A stretch of DNA of 64,000 bases, from assembly GCA_022414725.1 (NCBI GenBank), contig CM039467.1:11706201-11770200 (forward strand), given 5' to 3'. Below the pieces are notes generated by a model. The model was not told the origin of the DNA and did not search any database. It saw only the letters and a program-made list of their open reading frames with translations. The first letter of the stretch is position 1. Each line of letters begins with the position of its first letter. The DNA comes from Microglena sp. YARC. Lineage: Eukaryota > Chlorophyta > Chlorophyceae > Chlamydomonadales > Chlamydomonadaceae. This document shows, one piece after another, positions 57,126 to 64,000 of this stretch. The translations under genes were made by a program, and so were the position numbers.

Positions 57126-57850
57126 CCCTACTGATTAGGGTCTAGATGGATGGAACGAGAAATGGGGTACAGGGTGGGGTACTAGGTAGGACACAGGGTT
57201 GGGCACTGGAGAGTACATAGGGTAGGGCACAGGGTAGGGCCCTGCTTAGGCTCTATAAAGATACTACACAAGTATTATGCAGGATTATAATTAAATTCTA
57301 CTACACAAATATTATGCAGGATTATAATTAAATTCTACTACACAAGTATTATGCAGGATTATAATTAAATTATCGACGAATTAAATTATCACTATAGCAA
57401 AAACTCAGGGCCCTGATAAAACGATTGTTTGGGGGTTAATTCATGAGTGCTGTTTTCGTTTCAGCCACTCCTGGTATCATGATTGGGCAAGTCCCTTTAG
57501 CCATTTGGCTATCCCTAGACTGTAACAATTGAAATTGAAATGTAACTTGACTGTAACAACATACTTACATATGGTAGGGAAATTGAAATTGAAATTGACT
57601 GTAACAACATACTTACATATGGTAGGGAAATCGAAATTGAAAATTGGCTGTAACAACATACTTACATATGGTAGGGAAATTGAAATTGAAATTGAAAATT
57701 GACTGTAACAACATACTTACATATGGTAGGGAAAATGAAATTGAAATTGAAAATTGACTGTAACAACATACTTACATATGGTAGGGAAATTGAAATTGAA
57801 ATTGAAAATTGACTGTAACAACATACTCACATATGGTAGGGAAACTGGCG
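57126..57850. repeat. Minisatellites and a LINE 3' end copy
   Basis: Three units of about 44 bp (CTACACAAGTATTATGCAGG, ATTATAATTAAATT) lie at 57263-57375. A diverged copy of the second LINE family's 3' UTR follows at about 57380-57535 with the end CTGTAACAATTGAAATTG. From 57530 to 57845 are five or six units of about 60 bp (GACTGTAACAACATACTTAC, ATATGGTAGGGAAATTGAAA). The minisatellite unit appears to have grown from that LINE tail. Confidence 0.85.
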
Positions 57851-58045
57851 GAAATCACATTTTGAAAATTCGCTTGCCAGTTGGTGAGGAATGCTAACAG
57901 CATGTTGAGCAAGGTTGCTCAAATCCCTCTGAGAGTTTACGTGGCACACGCAGAGCCCCCCACCCCCACCCACCCACCCACCCACCCACCCAACCCTCTC
58001 AAAATTGTGTGTAACCCTGTGAAAAACAAGGGAAACACGCACGTC

Positions 58046-58690
58046 TCAGCCCAAATCTGACAAATATGTCACTAATTTGTGTGTAACACGGGTAAACACG
58101 CACGTCCCATTAATATTGTGCGTGTCTACACACAGACACGTACGTGTTGACTTCCCTGTTGTTGGCCATCCTTTTTTTGCGGAGCCCCCTTTCTGGGAGT
58201 GGTAGACCCCATAGTCACCCCTTTTCCCGATTGTCTGTTGTAGTGCCCGCATAACCCTGGCCCTAACTGGCTCCTGTCCCCTGTCGTAAACCCTGGCCTC
58301 GGTCCGCTGTACTCGCTGCACTCGATTCAAGTGCCACCTGACGCTCCGATAGTCAACACTGTCCGCCAAGTTGATGAGTCGCTTGCTAATCGCTTAGGAC
58401 TTGTTCATTCATTGTACGAAGATATTGTATCAGGTATCTTTGAGTACGAGCAGTCGAGCACTGTTTTGAATGTTGACGTCCTTGCAGAGGCCGGCAAGAA
58501 GCTGTAACAGGCTGGGGCCACATCTCAATAATGTATGTATGTTACAGTCCAGGGGTAGGCCAAATAGGCTATAGGGACTTGCCCAACCGTGGTAAGGAGG
58601 GCTAAAAAAGAAAAAGCACTGATGAACTGACCCCCAAACAATCGTTTTACCGACGGGGGCCCTGAGTTCGTGCTACAGTGATCACCTATC
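58046..58690 (-). repeat. Dispersed repeat copy 2 and an inverted LINE 3' end
   Basis: 58130-58390 matches 20690-20960 (minus-strand peptide RWHLNRVQ...TEARVYDRG). 58540-58690 is the second LINE family's 3' UTR in the opposite orientation, beginning GTTACAGTCCAGGGGTAGGC and ending at GTGCTACAGTGAT. Upstream, 57851-58045 shows only a CACC run at 57958-57992 and otherwise nothing recognisable. Confidence 0.7.
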
Positions 58691-58729
58691 TATATCTATT
58701 TATATCTATCTATCTTATTATTTAAAGTA

Positions 58730-59215
58730 GCACGAGGGTTTAGCGCGTGGTTTCAGGGCATTGGTTTCTTTGGTTTCGGATCTCGATTTTCCGAGACCTG
58801 TCGCAGACGTGGCCACGTGGGTGGTCCGCCCGTCGGTACGACGGGCTCAGATGCTAGTCTTATTATATAAAGTAGAGCGTCAGGGGTTTAGCCGCGTTTG
58901 GCTCAGGCAGTTGGGCTTTTGGTTTCATATCTTGCCGACCTGTCGCCCAGGTGGCAGCGACTCTCGGGTCTCGATTTTTCGAGACCTGTCGCTGACGTGG
59001 CCACAGGGGTGGTCCGCCCGTCGGGACGACGGGCTCAGATGCTAGTCTATATTCTAATAGCGCGCTGTCACGGGTTTGGCGAGTGCCAGGCGGGTGTTCG
59101 GCCCCTTCTGGCTTGGGCAGTTGGGATATTGGTTTCATATCTTGCTGACTTGTCGCTGACGTGGCCACGGGGGTCTTCCCGGCGGTACGACGGGCTCAAA
59201 TGCTAGTTTAATTAT
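58730..59215. repeat. Three tandem copies of a 150-190-bp GC-rich unit
   Basis: The units end near 58858, 59047 and 59208, each with GACCTGTCGC(T/A)GACGTGGCC, ACGACGGGCTCA(G/A)ATGCTAG and an AT-rich tail. The CCCGTCGGxACGACGGG part can form a hairpin. The last two share TTGGTTTCATATCTTGC. Function unknown. Confidence 0.8.
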
Positions 59216-59284
59216 ACAATATACTTAAATAATCATTCGGCTGGAGCCACGTGTCCACGGTCAAGGTCAAGTTCAGAGAACCCA

Positions 59285-59960
59285 AGTTTTGATTGGATTA
59301 TGCCGATTGCTCTGTTTGCAGGATTCCTGCGCTGTCATCAAATTAATAGATGCTGTGTTTGCACAACATACAGGGGCTGAAGTGCTTCTACAAGGCACGA
59401 AAACAAAACAGCAGGGCACCGTTGTCTACACCAGTGTGTACAGTAATGGATGCCATGTTTTCACAACATGGGCTGAAGGGCTACTACAATGTACGTGAAT
59501 AAAACAGCAGGGCACTGTTGTCGACACACGTGTGTTCAGTCATAGATGCAGTGTTTGCATAACATGGGCTGGGGGGATTCCTACAGGATGAGCAAATAAA
59601 ACAGCAGCACGCTGTTGTCGACACACGTGTGTTCAGTAATAGATGCAGTGTTTGCATAACATGGGCTGGGGGGATTCCTACAGGATGAGCAAATAAAACA
59701 GTAGCACGCTGTTGTCGACACACGTGTGTACAGTATTAGCCGCAGTGTTCCTGTCACTGTTGCAAGGCTGCAATGGATTATACCGATAAGCTCTGTTTGC
59801 AGGATTGCTGCAAAATTACAATCGTCCACAATCTCGTATCGATCAATGGTTTGCCCTTTTTTTACACGCATACAGCATTAAAGTATTGTATGAAGAGATT
59901 GGATCAAGCATTTTTGGATAATATATTTTTTATGTTGATGTTACTGCCACAGACGGCGAG
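59285..59960. repeat. Tandem repeat of about 105-125 bp
   Basis: Four to five units with GATGCAGTGTTTGCATAACA, TGGGCTGGGGGGATTCCTAC and AATAAAACAGCAGCACGCTG then TTGTCGACACACGTGTGT. They are bordered on both sides by GATT(G/A)TGCCGAT-like and CTCTGTTTGCAGGATT. The CTGTTTGCAG|GATT border resembles a splice acceptor, so this may be another decoy array, but I could not link it to an exon. Confidence 0.75.
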
Positions 59961-59989
59961 CAACCTTTAAGGCTGGAGCCATGTAACCA

Positions 59990-61690
59990 AGTTCTATTTT
60001 ACCTTTTTGCACACCCATCAATTGTGACCATGATATTTAGATATGCATAACGGGTGCTTACTCAGGAGGCATTACTCCGCCTTTCTTCCAGAATCCTAGG
60101 CGGGCGCTGGTTTGTTTACGGGGTCTCACTTCGTTGGGGTGAAAAAAAACGATTTGATGAAGCGGGTAAATGAATGTTGTAATGGCCGAATCTGAATGTT
60201 GTTGTCACTCCTACTGAGGGCGAGCAGCTTTCATGCCAGAGCCATGTAAAAAAAAATGTACAAATTTGAAACTTGAACTTTCAAAAGATGTCACACTTCA
60301 ATTCGATTAAAACTTTTTTGTCACACAGAGACACCGCCTGCTGGCAGCAGGTTTTTTTTAAAGGAAAATTTGCCTCTCCCCTTTCATCGCAATATTGGTT
60401 CCGGAGCCAATTGCCCAGAATCCAGAATGAGCAAAAATCGCAGGTTTAAAAATCCCAATTCATGTGCACCTACCGAGAAGTTTGTACTCAACAAGAATGG
60501 CCCTACCCGTGTGCCCCCTGCCTCCAATGCCCCCCATTGTTTTTCCTGTCCGCCCTCCACCCTTTCTACCCCTTGTTCACCACCCACCATCAGTATGTGC
60601 TCATCCAAGCACCTCAGGCTGCCAGGTGCTGAGTGCTGACAGGGGGACGTCCGTGGTAAATTGACCGCAGAAATCTCAACCAGGCGGTAGTCGCGAATTC
60701 GCGATAGCTTAGCTACGATGGAGACACTCAGTCGGCTATGGGTTAGGGACAGCGATGGAGTCAGTGAAAGGAATAACACGCAAACAAATAATTCGCGTAG
60801 GGCTCTGCAGCTGACCAGCAGCAGTGTTGACCTCCGGAAGTGCGAGAATTGGACAAATTGGCTCAAACCGGTCGTAGGAAGTGCGCGCAGGAACATGCGA
60901 ACGAACAAGCATATCATCAGAGAGTGAAAGGCGAGGAAATGCATGTTCGGCAAAAGCTCCTTACGCCCTTGCGTCCATATGGGCTTTTTTCGCCGGGAGC
61001 AACATGGGAAGACGATTTGAACGATTTGAATTGAGGACGAAATTCTGACAACGACGACCGAATGCGATGGGTTTTATCGCATAATGCGAAATTTCGCAGC
61101 TAAAAAAAAACCCAGCCTGGCAGAATACACATGGACTCATAGGCCATGAGATACACATATTATCGACCACCCGTTGGATCTCTGCCTGCTGAGGATAACT
61201 CTATGAGCAAACACCGAGTCGCCGCCTGATGGTAGAATACAGACGGACTCATAGGCCGTGAAATCGTCAATGTAAGTAAATTAAATAAATTAAATCAATG
61301 CAAGTCAATTGAAGTCAGTAAATTAAATAAATTTAAGTAAGTTCAAAAAAAATCAATTTAAGTCAGTTTAAGTAAGTTTTTCTTTGAATAACAGTATTCA
61401 AGGAGCTTGGAATGACCATGTATGCGCATTTTCATCAGCTTCAAATTCTTCAAAGACAAGTATCACACATTCGTGCATTATGATTTTGTGCATTACCGTC
61501 AAATTTTGTTCATCACAAATGAAATGTATGCATAAGTGTACATGACTGGAAATAATATAGAGTATTCTTGGTTATCCGAGATTGGGCTTTTTGGGCTGCC
61601 CCTGGACTGTAACATACATCCACACATAACACATCCCGACATCCGTCATGGTTCTTTTACCAGGTCATGGTCATGGTCATGGTCACACTG
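59990..61690. other. Intergenic stretch, no assigned gene
   Basis: Mostly single-copy sequence between the convergent genes. A perfect palindrome TCGCGAATTCGCGA lies near 60692, just before a plus-strand ATG at 60718 whose frame (69 codons) and an overlapping frame to 61034 resemble nothing I know. Two copies of GAATACA(C/G)A(T/C)GGACTCATAGGCC lie near 61121 and 61226, and 61270-61380 is AAATTAAAT-rich. About 61597-61620 is a short copy of the LINE end GGACTGTAACATACAT. Confidence 0.5.
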
Positions 61691-62105
61691 CGCCATGTAT
61701 ACTGTAGCATGCATGCATACATGGCTAGAGGAGGCTGCAATCGTACTGCACCGTACTGCATGCATACATGGATACAGGAGGCTGCAATCCTACCGCACCG
61801 CACCGTACTGCATGCATACATACATCGTACTGCATGCATACATGGCTACAGGAGGCTGCAATCGTACCGCATCCGTACTGCATATGTACATGGCTACAGG
61901 AGGCTGCAATCGTACCGCATCCGTACTGTATATGTACATGGCTACAGGAGGTTGCAATCAGAGCGTGGCTGGCGCCAGACAAGAACACTTGTGCGTAAGT
62001 TGGCCACCATGTCCTGTACCACAGTCTAGTACTGCATCGTACTGCATATGTACATGGGTACAGGAGGCTGCAATCGTACCGCATCCGCACTGCATATGTA
62101 CATGG
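61690..62105 (-). repeat. Decoy copies of the last coding bases of the USP-like gene
   Basis: Units of 45-50 bp (GCATACATGGCTACAGGAGG, CTGCAATCGTACCGCA(C/T)C) are copies of the sequence around the gene's stop codon (minus strand TGCAGCCTCCTGTAGCCATG). One longer copy at about 61945-62010 also holds GCGTGGCTGGCGCCAGACAA and GTGCGTAAGTTGGCCACC, that is, the last 20 codons of the gene. Confidence 0.82.
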
Positions 62106-63029
62106 CTACAGGAGGCTGCAATCAGAGCGTGGCTGGCGCCAGACAAGAACACTTGTGCGTAAGTTGGCCACCATGTCCAGTACCTCAGGGGGTGTGACTT
62201 TAGCTGTAGGGGCCATGATGGCTAGCAAATCCACCCGATCCTCCGAAATCAATCGTGGGAAGCCCTCACACGGTCCCTCCGCCATCACTCTCTTTGTCAC
62301 TGACAGCCTACCTAGTCCGCTAGAGTGCGCATCTGCAGTGAAAGTGGACATCAGGCGGGTGGCTTGGGCAGTCTCATTGCCGTTCCTACAAAGTGGTGTG
62401 AGGCGTGAATTGGCAGAGGTGTGAGGTGTGAGGCATTGGCATTGGCATTGGCATTGGCATTGGCATTGGCAGAGGTGTGAGGTGTGAGGCATTGGCATTG
62501 GCATTGGAATTGGCAGAGGTGGGAGGTGTGAGGCATTGGCATTGGCATTCGAATTGGCAGAGGTGTGAGGTGTGAGGCATTGGCATTAGCATTAGAATTG
62601 GCAGAGGTGTGAGGTGTGAGGCATTGGCATTGGCATTCGAATTGGCAGAGGTGTGAGGTGTGCGGTGTGAATTGACCCCCTCCCCCTCCCACCCCCCACT
62701 CCATTCTACCCAACCCCACCCAAGTAGTGAAAGAGGACATCAGGTGGGTGGCTTGGACAGTCTCATTGCCGTTCCTACAAAGTGGTGTGAGGTGTGAATT
62801 CAGAGGGTTTAATGTTTTAGGGTTTAGTGAATTGGCCTAACCCTGGACTGTAACATACATTTAGTTGTCAAGTTGCAAGCAAGATCAGCCAGTGCAACAA
62901 GCAGAATGAGCAAAGCAGGTATGCGCTCAGGGTGCTCGTATCGATGAGGCCTGGTTGTGTTGTCTACAGGCGTAGGGTATCATACATACATACATACATA
63001 CATACATACATACATACATACATACATAC

Positions 63030-63060
<31 letters not shown>

Positions 63061-63077
63061 CATACATACATAAATAC

Positions 63078-63108
<31 letters not shown>

Positions 63109-63928
63109 CATACATACATACATACATACATACATACATACATACATACATACATACACGCATACATACATACCAAGTGCGCCTCCTCTTTTGTATGAGT
63201 GGCAACACCATTCAAACTAAATCCTCGGTGTCGCTGGTTTGTGTTGTGAGACCCACCTCCTGGGGTGAAATACCTTACACAACTACCCCCCCCCCCCCCC
63301 CCCCCCCACCCCTCTTCCCTACTCACTCATCCAGTCCATGATGCTTAGCCAGCAGCAGCCTGTCCACACGCTGAGCTGTCATGTGCAGGAGCAACCACTC
63401 CAGCAGGTGACCCGCATTGGTGGCAACCTCGAGCATCACATTGAGGGGCGGGATGCGCTGCGCATCGGTGCCCTTGAACAGTTCGCCTGCGGAGCTTGGC
63501 TTGACGATGAGCAGCGGAGTGTCCGTGATGTTCCTCGCCAAGTTCAGGGCCACGGACATGGCAGCACCCTCTCCCACCCCGTGGTGGGTGGTGCTGCCAC
63601 TTCCGGTGCTACCGGCGCGCATGGCTCCAGCACCACGCAGGACTTGACCCCAAGTCTCTTCAAGACCATGCCCATGGCCAGATCCATGGTGGCTGCCAGC
63701 TAGGCTGTGTGGGGGGGGATGGTCATCTGGGATGGGGGACCCGCCTCGAGTGGCGTGGCCTGATGGGTAGAGGCCCCCCCTGCCCGAAGGGAGGAGGGGG
63801 GTGACAGGTCGGCCGTGTTCCGCTGAGCTGGACATGCTGGAGGCGGGCAGTACTTCGGAGCCCAGCACTACGATGTCGGGACGGAGGGTGCTGACCTCAG
63901 CAAGCATGGTGTCAACCAACTTACCAGA
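62106..63928 (-). CDS. Probable universal-stress-protein-like gene, last two exons
   Basis: Exon A is 63928-63327 (acceptor CCCTGCACAG, donor GATGA|GTGAGT, 602 bases) and exon B is 62385-62106 (acceptor CACTTTGTAG). The phase-2 junction restores GAG and gives AKHHGLDE joined to NGNETAQATRLM. Exon A starts SGKLVDTMLAEVSTLRPDIV then VLGSEVL. After a low-complexity linker with GSGSTTHH comes MSVALNLARNITDTPLLIVK. Exon B holds RVDLLAIMAPTAK and VANLRTSVLVWRQ before the stop at 62106. The pattern 'RPDIVVLGS ... LARNxTxxPLLIVK' and its repeat in the second half look like two USP folds, ATP-binding stress proteins. The 5' exons lie beyond the right edge. The stop sits in repeat-like sequence, so the true C-terminus could be a little different. 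Confidence 0.6.
62386..63326. repeat. Intron of the USP-like gene: decoy acceptor, minisatellite and (CATA)n
   Basis: 62400-62670 has four or five units of about 59 bp (GGCAGAGGTGTGAGGTGTGA, GGCATTGGCATTGGCATT). At about 62728-62790 a copy of the exon B start with acceptor (minus strand CCACTTTGTAG|GAACGGCAA) is present. 62845 is a LINE-type GGACTGTAACATACAT end. 62980-63172 is (CATA)n, and a C run lies at 63287-63307 directly after the exon A donor on the minus strand. Confidence 0.88.
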
Positions 63929-64000
63929 CTGTGCAGGGTGGGGGATGGGGGGGTGCGTTGCTGTTTGTTTTGTTTTGTTTTTGTTGTTGTTGTTTTACAC
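63929..64000 (-). other. Intron sequence before USP-like exon A
   Basis: On the minus strand AAC-rich sequence is followed by a C-rich pyrimidine tract (CGCACCCCCCCATCCCCCAC) and the acceptor TGCACAG. Nothing else is visible up to the window edge. Confidence 0.6.

Noticed and set aside
60384..60953. 189-codon minus-strand ORF
   Set aside because: Leu/Ser-rich with no recognisable domain, overlapped by open frames on the other strand, and no splice or repeat support; left as intergenic.

Overview
This is nuclear DNA of a eukaryote, most likely a photosynthetic one. The genes carry spliceosomal introns, one transporter has a long plastid-transit-like N-terminus, and the introns are packed with C/CA, G/GT, ATTT and CATA microsatellites, minisatellites and transposable elements. 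A repeat-rich green alga (for example a prasinophyte such as Cymbomonas) would fit. The species assignment is inference from memory of such genomes, not something proved by the sequence.

Three protein-coding genes can be reconstructed. (1) On the minus strand, 24068 to 18283 and on past the left edge, lie the first four exons of a BASS-type (bile acid:sodium symporter family) transporter, with exons of 503, 22, 90 and 135 bp whose phases join perfectly. (2) On the plus strand, 24620-54331 is a complete UDP-glucose 6-dehydrogenase gene of nine exons, about 488 residues, spread over almost 30 kb. (3) On the minus strand, 63928 to 62106 are the last two exons of a probable universal-stress-protein-like gene. 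BASS and UGDH are head to head across about 550 bp. UGDH and the third gene are tail to tail.

Region by region: 1-960 is a minisatellite; 1.08-1.57 kb and 18.05-18.26 kb are copies of one repeat, the left one split by a tRNA-derived SINE; 1.78-18.04 kb is a 34-bp satellite that appears to be intron 4 of the BASS gene; 18.3-24.1 kb is the BASS gene with small DNA transposons and minisatellites; 25.26-28.42 kb is a decayed Tc1/mariner element between two MITE copies in UGDH intron 1; 34.37-47.31 kb is a 12.9-kb LINE with 11-bp target-site duplications in UGDH intron 5, on the minus strand. The LINE carries tandem cysteine-protease-like domains, an APE endonuclease, reverse transcriptase, RNase H and a C-terminal restriction-like endonuclease, which is the Dualen/RandI plan. 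From 56 to 61.7 kb there are repeats, LINE 3' ends and a complete 305-bp miniature LTR element.

The most striking observation is that all three genes show the same anomaly: short tandem copies of an exon edge together with its adjoining splice site or stop codon. UGDH exon 7 has nine decoy acceptors before the real one, exon 6 has five, exon 2 has four, and the last coding segment with its stop is repeated about 15 times downstream. BASS exons 1, 3 and 4 and the third gene show the same. The 34-bp satellite fits this pattern: on the BASS coding strand each monomer starts with the same bases as intron 4 and reads GT...AG followed by one base. I infer that intron growth in this genome proceeds by tandem duplication anchored on splice junctions. 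Several frame problems and the noisy half of the satellite look like long-read assembly error and should be checked before any gene is called broken.
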